Source: CAZDUS01 sp964535015 (GTDB lineage Bacteria > Verrucomicrobiota > Kiritimatiellia > CAIKKV01 > CAITUY01). From it: a DNA stretch of 64,000 bases. The stretch is taken from contig CAZHRU010000002.1 in assembly GCA_964535015.1 (NCBI GenBank), positions 1-64,000 of the forward strand, written 5' to 3'. Both the position numbers and the translations under genes were made by a program. Positions 8,699-18,605 of this stretch are shown here, piece after piece (within the stretch, counting starts at the first letter, position 1; each line of letters opens with the position of its first letter). The notes under the pieces are model-generated. The model had not been told where the DNA came from. It did not search any database and saw nothing but the letters and a program-made list of their open reading frames with translations.

Positions 8699-10200
8699 GG
8701 CACTCCATCCTTGCGCAGTTCCGCGCGCAGTTCAACCGCCGTTGCCGAGTCTTCCGCATACACATCAAACGCAATCCGCCACGTCCGGTTAAATGCATTG
8801 TACTCGTCAGACTTGGCCGACAGGTGCCCGCCGGTAACGCCCACCGATGCCTCCGGTTTCACCGCCCCCTCACCGGGCGGCGTGGGCCACGCAAACTCCA
8901 GCACAAATTTCCGGGCCCGCGGTTGCGGCGGTCCAAGGATAGCCCCCGATTTCATCGACACGACCCTTGCCTTCGGAGGCAAACTGTCGTTTTCGTTATA
9001 CCAGACAATGTCATAGGAGAACTCAGCCCAGTCCCCCGGCCCCAGCGCTTTGGCCGGCTCCCAGAACGCCACGATATTGTCATGGAACTCCGAATCCGTC
9101 GGAAGTTCCAGTAACCGCACCGCCCCTGCTCCCCAATCCCCAACCGGCTTGATCCACCCTGATGGACGCCGGTGGTACGAACACTCCATATCCTGATAAG
9201 AACCAAATGAACGCTCACGCTGGATAAGACCAAACCCCTTGGGATTCTTGTCCTGGAATGCGCTGAAACGTAACCGGCCGTCGTTCTCCAACGGACGCCA
9301 CAACCATTCGTTATTCCCGTTGGCAATCAGCAGACCGTCGGAATCGTGGACCTCGGGCCGGAAGTCATCAAACCGCCTGGCATTGTTCTTGCCGAACCAA
9401 TACATGCTGGTGAGCGGCGCAATTCCATAGTTGATCACATTGGTCCTGGCAAAAACCGCCACCCGTGTGTGCATAACGGTCTCCGCGCCCGGAACAATCA
9501 CGAACGATGCCGCCCCCGCCACACTCGGACCATCGAATAGCCCGATCACCCTGATCTCCTTCCCGTCCTGACCGGGGCGATATACCCAGAAATCCTCAAA
9601 CCGTGGAAATTCCTCAGGCACATTCACTCCACAGTTCACCGCCACCGCCCGCGAGGACAGCCCGTAAATCAGACCCTTTGGCAACGCCCGGAAATAACTC
9701 GCCCCCTGGAAAACAATCAGTTCATCAAGATACTCGGTAGTGTTCAGCGGGTAATGAATCCTGAACCCCGAGAATGTCAACCCGCGTACGTCCATCCAAC
9801 TGAGTTTAACCAGCGGCCCGTAGTCGAACAGCGACCGGTCGAACCCGAAATCCTGCACGTTCTCGCCATCCACCAAATGCATGTAGATCTGGTCGGTCTG
9901 ACCACCGGCCGGATGAAAGAACTGGAGTTGGAAGGGAAGACGCTCTCGCCGCCACACCGCCTCGCGTGTGTCGTAACGGATATCGCGCATCTGGTCATAG
10001 GAGAGTTCCCTCAGACGCGCCGACAACGGCCGCCGCATATCCTTGTAGGGGGCCGTGGCCATATCACGGGCCATCCCCTTGATACGCTCAAAATCAGGCG
10101 CACGCTCCCGCTCCGCCGATGACACATTCCCGGGGTCTACGAACAAAAAAGCGCCGATGACAAAAACCAATCCCTGCGTCAAAGCTCTATTCATAGACAT
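8662..10200 (-). CDS. opgG: Glucans biosynthesis protein G (OpgG/MdoG), periplasmic
   Basis: The 512-residue protein has an N-terminal signal peptide (hydrophobic core LTQGLVFVIGAFLFV, probable cleavage near SSA-E about residue 29). The OpgG/OpgD-like beta-sandwich follows, with IRYDTREAVWRRERLPFQLQFF near residues 73-95 and the family-typical FGFDRSLFDYG region. In E. coli OpgG is required for backbone synthesis of osmoregulated periplasmic glucans, and the OpgD paralogue defines the beta-1,2-glucanase family GH186. It acts in the periplasm on the OpgH product. It is the first gene after a 109-base gap holding a good promoter candidate. Either of two Met codons (10200 or 10194) could be the start. 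Confidence 0.92.
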   Translation of the reverse strand: MSMNRALTQGLVFVIGAFLFVDPGNVSSAERERAPDFERIKGMARDMATAPYKDMRRPLSARLRELSYDQMRDIRYDTREAVWRRERLPFQLQFFHPAGGQTDQIYMHLVDGENVQDFGFDRSLFDYGPLVKLSWMDVRGLTFSGFRIHYPLNTTEYLDELIVFQGASYFRALPKGLIYGLSSRAVAVNCGVNVPEEFPRFEDFWVYRPGQDGKEIRVIGLFDGPSVAGAASFVIVPGAETVMHTRVAVFARTNVINYGIAPLTSMYWFGKNNARRFDDFRPEVHDSDGLLIANGNNEWLWRPLENDGRLRFSAFQDKNPKGFGLIQRERSFGSYQDMECSYHRRPSGWIKPVGDWGAGAVRLLELPTDSEFHDNIVAFWEPAKALGPGDWAEFSYDIVWYNENDSLPPKARVVSMKSGAILGPPQPRARKFVLEFAWPTPPGEGAVKPEASVGVTGGHLSAKSDEYNAFNRTWRIAFDVYAEDSATAVELRAELRKDGVPCTETWTYHWTP

Positions 10201-10258
10201 TGTCGTTTATGAAACCCCCCGTTTAGACTCGCACAGGGACCCCCCTGAATCGGAGGTA

Positions 10259-10288
10259 TTTATAATCCGATCCGATGGCCATTAGCAA
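10259..10288 (-). promoter_or_regulatory. Putative promoter of opgG
   Basis: On the minus strand TTGCTA (10288-10283) and TATAAA (10264-10259) are 18 bases apart; TTATAA one base earlier gives 17. This predicts a leader of about 50 bases before opgG. The leader holds a small CAGGG/CCCTG inverted repeat and a G-rich stretch, so opgG could be transcribed separately from the lipoprotein and GH94 genes upstream. Confidence 0.45.
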
Positions 10289-10309
10289 GCCTAAAGCCCC
10301 TGCCGACGA

Positions 10310-12412
10310 TCAATCATGAACCGTGTAGGGTACGATGCACAACTCCCGCAACATGAGATCAATACCTTTCTCCGGGTCCGGACTCCCGATCAGCACCACC
10401 TCCCGGATTCCCGTCAGCCCCGGCGTCGCAGGCAGCGGAATTCTCAACTCCGCTTCCGCCGCCCCCGTGTTCTCAAACCGAAATGCAATCAGATTGGCCA
10501 CACGCCGACTACCGCTCTCCCGGTCCTCAAACGCCAGTGTCGCCCCCACCGCCGAACCGTTATTGCAGTACCGGATCCGCAACTCACCGTCCGATGGCGA
10601 TACCCCGCCCAACCGTCCGGGAAACGTCCAGGTAATCGCGCCTTTCTTCCCTGGGGCGCCCCACAACCGATACGCACCTTTCACGGCCTGCCCCTGGATA
10701 CCGCCGCCACCCGGCGACCAAACCACCGCCTTTGCCTCCACCCCCAACAGGTCCACCCGCTCACCCCACGGATACACCCGCGCCCAATCCCCCGCAAACC
10801 CCCGCTCATCAAGATAGCGACTCATCGCCACCGACCCCCGCCCAATCCCCCCAAGGATCAATGACATCACATGCGCCGCCGTCTGACACTCCACCCGTTC
10901 CCCGGTATCCACCCTGACCCCCTCCCACGGGCCGTGCCTCGTAAACAATCCCGAAATACCCGACCACTGCTCCCCGAGAAACTGCTCGACCTCTTCCGGT
11001 AGAATCGAATACGCCACCCCCACTGTGTACAACGACGGGGCATTGGTAACTCGTGGCTTCGGGTCAACCGCCAGTTCCGGAACCCCTGCCCGCCCCGTAT
11101 ACTCGATACCATTGCCGGTGTAGGACTCCGTCAGGAACCCGGGTAACCGGTGTTGACGCGAATAATCAAGATTGATCCGCACCGCGTTCTCCAGGACCGC
11201 ACGCCACCCGGGAACCGTTAACTCCCTCATAAACAACGACAATCCAAACGCCTGGAATGCCGACCCCTCCCATGGCGCCAGGGTGAAAACATGCCGGCCT
11301 CCCTCCGTAATCCTGCCTTTGATCCAGAACCCGAGGTTGCGCAGTGCGTCCAAAGGCATCCCATAACGGATCACCACAAACTGGGTGGGCCCCCGGAACT
11401 CGTTGACCAGATAATCCGAATACCCCGCCTGCCACTCGCCGCCATCAACCGCCCACCCCACAAACCGCCGGTCAGACGCGTTCCATCCAAAACGGAACAG
11501 TCCACGCTTCGCATCGTACAGGTATTCATAACCCGGCCGCTGGGCTTCAATGAAGAACTCCAACTTTTCGCGGATTCGCCCTGCCGTCGCGGTGTCCCGC
11601 ACCCCCGGATCCATTAGCGCGCCCTGCGTCTTTGCAACGGACGCCGCCAAGTTCGCGTTATCCCCATAGATGATCTGCAACACCCGCCGGTCAAGAATCG
11701 CCAAAATCCTGGCCCGCATTTCCGCCCTGTCATACACCGCCAGTTCACCGGTGAATCCACCCTCCCCGTAATCCCCCTCCCGAACAATGTCCGCCCCCTC
11801 GTCGCCCTGCCACGCCTTCAGCCATCCGCGCTGGCTCAGGGCCCGCCACACCGCTTCGCCTTCCACAGGCCCGAATGCCTCACGGAACTCGCTCTTGCTT
11901 GCCACCGAGGCCAGCGGGGCTTCCCTACCCTTGGCCCCAAACCCCATGAAGTTGCACAACAAACCACGATCACTTAACTGTGGGTCACGTTGATCCGCCA
12001 GCAGACTATCCGTCAGGTGCTCCAGCCGCACCAGTGCTTCCGCCCGCGACACATACGGCGAATCCGCGTACCCGCCCGCCACTTGCGCAAGCAATTCCAT
12101 CCATGCCCCGATCGCCGTCAACTGCGTGAATCCGCGTAACCGTAATCCGGTCTTCGGATCGTCATTCCACCCCTCGCGCGGATACCCTGATTTCGGCTCA
12201 ATCAATCCATGCTCGGGACGGAGATACTCCATCGCATTGGCCAGCAACCGCGTCATATGGGTATGGCGCGCATTCACCGTCGAAAAAACACACCGCTTGC
12301 TACGCGTCTCCCCGGCCGGCGCACGACCATGACTGCCCACGCTCACACACCCGGCGACCACGACCGCAATCCCCACCGCCATCAACCCTGTCATCCACCC
12401 GTCACATCTCAT
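10310..12412 (-). CDS. Putative lipoprotein with glycoamylase-like (PF10091/GH144-GH189-like) domain
   Basis: The start is the ATG at 12412, overlapping the end of the GH94 gene by 11 bases. A lipoprotein signal peptide follows: MRCDGWMTGLMAVGIAVVVAGC, with Cys22 as the lipidated residue, so the protein should be membrane-anchored outside the cytosol. The 700-residue body has an all-helical (alpha/alpha)6-type pattern: EHGLIEPKSGYP, a Tyr/Asp-rich region YGDNANLAASVAK, LFRFGWNASDRRFVGWA, and WEGSAFQAFGLSLF. These resemble the glycoamylase-like module that is the middle domain of cyclic beta-1,2-glucan synthases and also occurs in endo-beta-1,2-glucanases (GH144). It probably trims, cyclises or degrades the glucan made by the locus. 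The C-terminal 170 residues look like a beta-sandwich. Family level is inferred. Confidence 0.6.
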   Translation of the reverse strand: MRCDGWMTGLMAVGIAVVVAGCVSVGSHGRAPAGETRSKRCVFSTVNARHTHMTRLLANAMEYLRPEHGLIEPKSGYPREGWNDDPKTGLRLRGFTQLTAIGAWMELLAQVAGGYADSPYVSRAEALVRLEHLTDSLLADQRDPQLSDRGLLCNFMGFGAKGREAPLASVASKSEFREAFGPVEGEAVWRALSQRGWLKAWQGDEGADIVREGDYGEGGFTGELAVYDRAEMRARILAILDRRVLQIIYGDNANLAASVAKTQGALMDPGVRDTATAGRIREKLEFFIEAQRPGYEYLYDAKRGLFRFGWNASDRRFVGWAVDGGEWQAGYSDYLVNEFRGPTQFVVIRYGMPLDALRNLGFWIKGRITEGGRHVFTLAPWEGSAFQAFGLSLFMRELTVPGWRAVLENAVRINLDYSRQHRLPGFLTESYTGNGIEYTGRAGVPELAVDPKPRVTNAPSLYTVGVAYSILPEEVEQFLGEQWSGISGLFTRHGPWEGVRVDTGERVECQTAAHVMSLILGGIGRGSVAMSRYLDERGFAGDWARVYPWGERVDLLGVEAKAVVWSPGGGGIQGQAVKGAYRLWGAPGKKGAITWTFPGRLGGVSPSDGELRIRYCNNGSAVGATLAFEDRESGSRRVANLIAFRFENTGAAEAELRIPLPATPGLTGIREVVLIGSPDPEKGIDLMLRELCIVPYTVHD

Positions 12413-15400
12413 TACTCCACTCCCTCCGCACTGCCACCACCCGCAGATCACCGCGCGGCTCCGCCAGATCATCCGGCAGGCGGACCTTGTTGTTCTCCAA
12501 CCGCGCCCCCACAACACCTTCCAGCGCCTGTCGCACCATCCAGGCCGCCGCCCCCGTATAACCGTTCCAGATCATCCGCCCGGGTTCAACCTCCGTCAGG
12601 TAATCCGCCGCCTGCTTGTTCGGCTGCCCTCCATAGACATCAATCCGGTCCTCCCCCGTATGATCCAATGGCGAGATCTTCCGCCATAACCGGATCGCCG
12701 CCGCGCGATAGGTTGCCGCCCCCTCTCCGTCCCCCGCCGCCCGTCGCGCCTCCGCCAACAACCGCGCCGCCCCCACCAACCATTGCACCCCGTGACTGTA
12801 CATCCCGTTCTCGCGCACGCCTTCCGGATACTGACTGACCCGCCCAAAGTGCGGACGGGTCCCTGCGTGAATCGCCGGCCATCCGAGCAACACCACCAAC
12901 TCCCGCTCCAGAATACCCAGCGCGGTATCAAATCCCCGGCGGGCACGGTCAGCATCCGCTCCCGCCATCACCGCCCAGGCGACCGTCAACGCATCCACCT
13001 CCCACGCCCCCCCTCCCGCCACCCCAATCTCCGTCCCGTCATCATGGATGGCCCGCAAATACCGATCCCCACGCCACGTCGCCTCCAGCGCCTGCTTCAA
13101 CCCCTCCAACCACCGCCGGTACTCCGCCGCCACGCCCGCCCCGCGCCGTCGTTCAATATGCGGCATGAACTCGCGCAACACGTACGCCAGGAAGAATCCC
13201 AGCCACACACTCTCCCCGCGCCCCTCACTGCCAATCTCATCAAAACTGTCATTCCAATCGCCCGTGCCGATCAGCGGCAACCCATGCCGCCCCATCCGCC
13301 GCCGCCGCACCAGATCCAACGCCCTCATCACGTGATCAAACACCGTCTCGACCACCGGCGACCGCAACGGGAATAACCCCATCCCCCCCTTGCCTTCCGG
13401 CAACGGCAACAACGGCGTTTCCGTGTCCAGATAGGGAACCCGTTCATCGAGAATCGTCTCGTCCCCCGCCATCCGCACATACTCCGCCACCCCCCACCCC
13501 AACCACAGCAGGTTGTCGGACGCATGCGATCTCGACGCCAACCCGGTCTTGCCATTCATCACAAAGAACCAGTGCACCGTGTCGCCCTGGATGAACTGCT
13601 GACCCGCGTGGAGCAGCAATTGCCGCCGGGCCAACCGCGGATCCGCCCAGATCAGGTTGACCGCATCCTGCAGTTGATCCCGATACCCGAATGCGCCACT
13701 GGCCTGGTAAAACCCTTTCCGCGCCCACAAACGCTCCGCCAGCGCCTGGTACTTGAGCCAGTACAAAAGATGATCGAACCCGCGATCCGTTGTATCAACC
13801 GTCACCGTCCGGCTATACCCGTTCCACCACCGACGCGTGGCGTCCAATTGCGCATCGGCATGATCGGACCGCGCATACACCGACATCCATCGCTCCGCCT
13901 CGGCACTCGAGTCCGCTTGCCCCAGTATCACGACCACCGTGCGCACCTCCCCCGGCGGCACTTCCAGTCCCACCCGTAACCCCGCCACCGGCCGATCATC
14001 GCCATCGTCCCCACTCATCGCCCCCTCGACACCCTCAACCCACCTCGGATGCGCCACACTCCGTCCGCCACCAAAGAACTCGCCCCGCCGCATCACCACC
14101 GCATCCGGCGCCGGATTCATCGCCGCGAACGCGGGCCCGCTCCGGAATGTGTTACGCGGATTCTCAAAAAGCACCCCATCCCCATCCGCCGACAACCACC
14201 GCCGCAACACACCCGCATGTTCCGGACGGTTGGCCAGCACCATCTCGAAATACGCCGCGCATTGGAAATGCCGTGCCCGCCCGCCCTCGTTCCGCACTCT
14301 CAGCCGGTAGACGCCCAACGGCTCGTCCGGCGGCACAAACACCGTCAGCTCCGTGGCAAGCGTTCCCTGCCGCATGTGGAATACCGCGGAACCGTCCACA
14401 CGAAACTCTGTCTCGTATCGCGCCCCGCGTTCGCGCAGCGGCTCCCATGTCGGCGAGTACCACGCCCTTTCATCCTGATCGAATAGATACAGGGCCTCGC
14501 CCGGCAGTTCGCGCGTAACCACATCCGCCCAGTCCGGCGTCAACCGGTTCTGCTGCGAATTGCCATTCGCCGAGGTGTGCAATCCGCGCTGGGTCACCGC
14601 CATGACGTGCCCCATGGCATTCGCCATGGTGTGATCAAATGCACGCGGCGTGAAAGGCGTCAGCACCCGCAGAACCCGCCCCCCATCCTCATATCGCGTA
14701 TACGGTCCCGTCACGCCCCCGGGACGCTCACCATGACCCAGCCGCACCGCAACGGCACCGCACGTTGCCGCCGGAAAGGGTGTCCCGCACCCGGTTCCAT
14801 CCCGCCACCGCCGCACCTCCGCCTCGGCCTCAGCCATGGACCCCGCACATCCCACCCGCAACCGCACCGTCTCCTCCGCACCCGGCGCCACCTCAACCCG
14901 CAACGCCATGCACCCGATCGCGTCCAGCAACGGACAGGGCCCCACGCTTTCCGGGGCACGCCACCGGTTCTCGCGCACTGCCTCTGGCGCCCACACCGTC
15001 CCCGCCCTCCCGATAAACTCAACCCGGGCCATCTGAATCCCTTCCGGCTTCCTGTCCGCCGCCAGAAATCCAACCTGGTGCGTCTGTCGGTGTAACGCCA
15101 GAACCGCATCCATCTCCGACCGGTACGACACCTCGGGGAACAACCGGTTGTACTGCGTGTGATTGCGGTCGGCCTCCGCACTGTTGAGTACCCATTCCAG
15201 ATACGGAATCACCCGCAGGGACCTGCCCAGCACCCCGGGATTGCGTACTGTGATCACCCACGACTCCACCGCCCGGTCCTCGTCCGGCAATTCAATCCGG
15301 ATGACCACCTCCAGTCCCTGCACTTCATGCCGCATCGTCAGCGCCTGCTCATCGCCCGACATCGCCGGCAACGTCCCAACCTCACCGGGATAATTCCCCG

Positions 15401-18398
15401 CCAGCGGCCAGCAGCTCCATGGGCCGGATGCGCCCTCCTGCCGTTCCGCCAGGAACAACGCGCGTCCCGCCGGATCACGCCCATCATAGGAACGCCGATG
15501 CACATCGAATCCCCGTTCCAGGTACTCGGCCCGCATTCCTCCGTCCCGGGCCAGCGTGAAGGAATAGACATCATTAACCAGTTTCAACGATGCGGGCCGC
15601 CCGGCGCGCCGCCTCAACACCCGCCCGCGCCACACGCCTGCCACAACCGCCACAGCAGCCACCACCCCCCCCGCTTCCAACCCCAGGACCACGCCCGACT
15701 GTTGCCAGACCTGCTCCACCCAGGACACCCCCCCCAACTTGATGGCCTGGGATTGCGCCCAGACTCGATCCCAAACGGCACCTGCCGGAATGTAGAACGG
15801 CAAGAGTAACGGCGCCCATGTCGTGAACCGCTTGACCCCCTCAGGGAAACACCGCGACGTCGCATCCGCCCCAAGGAACCGCGCCACCCTGGCATCCAAT
15901 CGTTCCATCCCGATGAAACTCAGGTTCACCAGCGTCGCCACCCGCAGCCCCATGTGGTCAAGCCAGATCAGCACACGGAAAGCGTCGTACGCCAGCACCC
16001 ACATGAAGACCGTCACACTCCACGCCTCAAACCCCTCGCGGCCAAGCCACAGACTCTGACCAATGCAACACAGGGTGCGAATACCCCCATCCTGATTATA
16101 CCAGGTCGGCACCGGCATCTGACGGAGGAAGGTGAAGATGATCGGCGCCATCCACAACCCCCATCGCAACACGAAGATCGTCCCTTCCGCCAACTCCGTG
16201 ACCCCGTCCCGCGTGAACAACCTCCGCAACGGTGCCATCTCCCGCTGGAACACCGCCATCAAGGCCGACCGGTTGATCGCGAACAACCATGCCGCCACGC
16301 CCCACGAAATCACCCCCGCCAACGCTTCATTCCAGAGCAGGCGCGCGCCGCCCGTGTAGTGCCCCAGATCCAGGAACCCCCACCGGCTTAACAACGGGTA
16401 CACCTCGTACGGCTTCGCGGCCGTCCCAAACCCCAGATACACCGCCAGTTTCCCGGTAATCACCGGCGTCTGCGCCGCATCCAGATAGAAACCAAGGGCC
16501 GCCCCCACCAACCCGCCCAGCATGGCCTTGACCGCGTAGAGCCGCCACCCGCCCACAACACCCCGCCCGGCCCCCCCCAGGACCGCGTCACGCAGGAAAC
16601 TGATTCCCGCATACGCCGCCACCCCCGCCGCAAACCCCCACCCCGCCCGCACCGGCATCGCCCACGTGATAAACTCGTGCGACCACCCCCACGCCGCCAT
16701 GACTCCAACCACGGCCCCTCGCCACACCAGCGAATACCGCCGATAGTTCCCCGCCAGACGCCGCACAAAGGATGGACTTCCGTCGAAACTCTCTATCAAC
16801 GTTTTCGCGAACGGGAAAACCACGCCTCCAGCCACCGCCCATGTCACCAGCGGGGCCGCCGCTACAGACTGCTTCCACCACTCAGACCCGAGCACCAGAC
16901 CACCCGCCTGCAACAGTCCCATCACCCAACCGCCAAACCACATTCCCTTGCTCGCCCCCGTCCGCGCATACCCCGTAAGTTCAAGCCGCCCATGATGGGC
17001 ACCCCCGCGCACCGCATCCAGCATCAGACCCGTCAGCAGATACGCTTCCGCCCACAACGCCGCCTGCGAAAGCACGGTGGCGATTATCGCCACCGGCACA
17101 CGCCACAACCCCGGCACATTCCATCCCCCGGATCCTCCGTCAGCCACCCATGGCGATAGCACCACCGCCACCGCCACCAACGGCAATACCCACAGATCAA
17201 CACCGCGCGCCTTCACGACTTTCCAGGACCGGAGGCAAACCCAACACACCAGCAGGTTGACCCCCGCCAGCACCACAATCCTCCCCAACGCCAACCCGAG
17301 GGGCCCCGACCCCACCCGTAACATCAATTCCCGGTTCGGCAACGCCAGCAACAATCCGAAAAGAAAAGGTATCGCCACCAGCCGAAGACTTGCGGAAACG
17401 CTTAACGAACGCCCAGCCACCCCCAGTTTCCGAACCGTGCCCGCCAGGTAGATCACCCAGAACGTAACCGCGCCAAGACGGCTGATCTTCGCCAGATCCA
17501 CCCCTTGCTCCGCCGCTGTCCAGATCGGCACGTCACTGGCCGCCGTCGCCAGCACGCCCGAAACCAGGGCATGGCACAACGTCTCGCCTGCCGTCGGAAA
17601 CCGCCCGGCCCGCACCCTTGTGAGTATCCCGGCAACCAGCACCCCTGACAACATCACCACCAACGGGGTAAACGCCGACTGCCCCACCAGGGTCGTCCCG
17701 TCACTGACGATTCCCATCACCCCGCCGATTCCCGCCACAACCGCCAACCCAACCCCCAACGCCCACCCAACCCGGCACGGCATCCCGGCCCCGGTCTTTC
17801 GTCTCGCTAACAAGGCCGCCACTCCGGCCGCCAACAACGCCACCAGCCCCATCGCCACCCACCGCCCCCATCCCCCCGCCAACACCGCATACCACACAGG
17901 CCACCCGACAAATTCCGCCTGCACCCGAAGCACGCCGGATACCGGGGCCCCTCCTCCGGAATGCTGAAGGGCCAATACCCCTTCCTTCCACTCCCCGATC
18001 CGATTCCAATCCAAAATCACTTCACCCTGCCGCCGACCAGCCCGTAACACCAGCGGCACCGATTGAACCCCAACCGAACCTTTGATTTCCAATGTCGCCA
18101 GAATCGGGAGTTCCGCGCCAGATTCCAGAGTCAAGTGATAGCGCAGGACATGCGCGCCTTTTGCAGGTGAATCAACCCTCTCCGCATTCGCCCATACCCC
18201 GGCCCCGCCACCCGGCGGTATCATGAAGCGAAACTGCCAGACCCCACCTTCCCCTTGGTTCAATGAAGCCTGCCCGCCCTTCATGTCAAACGTCCCCTGC
18301 CCCCCCGCCCCACGAAGAAAACTATCCGCCTGGCAAACAGAACCAGTCAACACTCCCAAAGCAATAATCAGGACAAACACTCTTCCCATCCAATTCAC
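12402..18398 (-). CDS. Giant polytopic membrane protein with C-terminal GH94 (cyclic beta-1,2-glucan synthase-like) domain, 1998 aa
   Basis: The order is: signal peptide (1-25), a periplasmic beta-rich segment to about 165, a long multi-helix membrane region (about 168-930), then a GH94-type region (about 935-1998). The GH94 hallmarks GYRDQLQDAVNLIW (about 1566), SHASDNLLWLGW and GTGDWNDSFDE (about 1711, general acid Asp) match beta-glucan phosphorylases and the C-terminal part of NdvB/Cgs. No GT84 glycosyltransferase motifs (DxD, QxxRW) are visible in the membrane part, so this protein does not look like a polymerase by itself. GH94 domains phosphorolyse or shorten beta-glucans; in cyclic glucan synthase this controls chain length. 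It is the first gene of the glucan cluster, coupled to the lipoprotein gene. Confidence 0.75.
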   Translation of the reverse strand: MNWMGRVFVLIIALGVLTGSVCQADSFLRGAGGQGTFDMKGGQASLNQGEGGVWQFRFMIPPGGGAGVWANAERVDSPAKGAHVLRYHLTLESGAELPILATLEIKGSVGVQSVPLVLRAGRRQGEVILDWNRIGEWKEGVLALQHSGGGAPVSGVLRVQAEFVGWPVWYAVLAGGWGRWVAMGLVALLAAGVAALLARRKTGAGMPCRVGWALGVGLAVVAGIGGVMGIVSDGTTLVGQSAFTPLVVMLSGVLVAGILTRVRAGRFPTAGETLCHALVSGVLATAASDVPIWTAAEQGVDLAKISRLGAVTFWVIYLAGTVRKLGVAGRSLSVSASLRLVAIPFLFGLLLALPNRELMLRVGSGPLGLALGRIVVLAGVNLLVCWVCLRSWKVVKARGVDLWVLPLVAVAVVLSPWVADGGSGGWNVPGLWRVPVAIIATVLSQAALWAEAYLLTGLMLDAVRGGAHHGRLELTGYARTGASKGMWFGGWVMGLLQAGGLVLGSEWWKQSVAAAPLVTWAVAGGVVFPFAKTLIESFDGSPSFVRRLAGNYRRYSLVWRGAVVGVMAAWGWSHEFITWAMPVRAGWGFAAGVAAYAGISFLRDAVLGGAGRGVVGGWRLYAVKAMLGGLVGAALGFYLDAAQTPVITGKLAVYLGFGTAAKPYEVYPLLSRWGFLDLGHYTGGARLLWNEALAGVISWGVAAWLFAINRSALMAVFQREMAPLRRLFTRDGVTELAEGTIFVLRWGLWMAPIIFTFLRQMPVPTWYNQDGGIRTLCCIGQSLWLGREGFEAWSVTVFMWVLAYDAFRVLIWLDHMGLRVATLVNLSFIGMERLDARVARFLGADATSRCFPEGVKRFTTWAPLLLPFYIPAGAVWDRVWAQSQAIKLGGVSWVEQVWQQSGVVLGLEAGGVVAAVAVVAGVWRGRVLRRRAGRPASLKLVNDVYSFTLARDGGMRAEYLERGFDVHRRSYDGRDPAGRALFLAERQEGASGPWSCWPLAGNYPGEVGTLPAMSGDEQALTMRHEVQGLEVVIRIELPDEDRAVESWVITVRNPGVLGRSLRVIPYLEWVLNSAEADRNHTQYNRLFPEVSYRSEMDAVLALHRQTHQVGFLAADRKPEGIQMARVEFIGRAGTVWAPEAVRENRWRAPESVGPCPLLDAIGCMALRVEVAPGAEETVRLRVGCAGSMAEAEAEVRRWRDGTGCGTPFPAATCGAVAVRLGHGERPGGVTGPYTRYEDGGRVLRVLTPFTPRAFDHTMANAMGHVMAVTQRGLHTSANGNSQQNRLTPDWADVVTRELPGEALYLFDQDERAWYSPTWEPLRERGARYETEFRVDGSAVFHMRQGTLATELTVFVPPDEPLGVYRLRVRNEGGRARHFQCAAYFEMVLANRPEHAGVLRRWLSADGDGVLFENPRNTFRSGPAFAAMNPAPDAVVMRRGEFFGGGRSVAHPRWVEGVEGAMSGDDGDDRPVAGLRVGLEVPPGEVRTVVVILGQADSSAEAERWMSVYARSDHADAQLDATRRWWNGYSRTVTVDTTDRGFDHLLYWLKYQALAERLWARKGFYQASGAFGYRDQLQDAVNLIWADPRLARRQLLLHAGQQFIQGDTVHWFFVMNGKTGLASRSHASDNLLWLGWGVAEYVRMAGDETILDERVPYLDTETPLLPLPEGKGGMGLFPLRSPVVETVFDHVMRALDLVRRRRMGRHGLPLIGTGDWNDSFDEIGSEGRGESVWLGFFLAYVLREFMPHIERRRGAGVAAEYRRWLEGLKQALEATWRGDRYLRAIHDDGTEIGVAGGGAWEVDALTVAWAVMAGADADRARRGFDTALGILERELVVLLGWPAIHAGTRPHFGRVSQYPEGVRENGMYSHGVQWLVGAARLLAEARRAAGDGEGAATYRAAAIRLWRKISPLDHTGEDRIDVYGGQPNKQAADYLTEVEPGRMIWNGYTGAAAWMVRQALEGVVGARLENNKVRLPDDLAEPRGDLRVVAVRREWSNEM

Positions 18399-18574
18399 TC
18401 TCTGCCCCCCACAGTTGGCACATTCTGGTAATAGAGCAGTGTCTGGTAATCCCCCCGCGCCGGGATAATTGGATGGGACTTCTGGGAATCAGGCGACAAA
18501 TTTATCCCTGCACAAACATCATCCCTCATAGCACCACTTGCCCAACGTCCATTCATTCACATCAACATCCATAA

Positions 18575-18599
18575 TTCCCATGCTTCCCATACTTCCCAT
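18575..18599. repeat. Three short tandem 9-bp repeats in the 207-bp gap between coaX and the GH94 gene
   Basis: The heptamer TTCCCAT recurs at 18575, 18584 and 18593 with two-base spacers, in an AT-richer non-coding stretch (18399-18605). The gap must also contain the promoter of the glucan cluster, but no convincing -35/-10 pair was found. The repeat may be a slippage tract or a protein-binding array; no function can be assigned. Confidence 0.5.
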
Positions 18600-18605
18600 C
18601 CCCCC

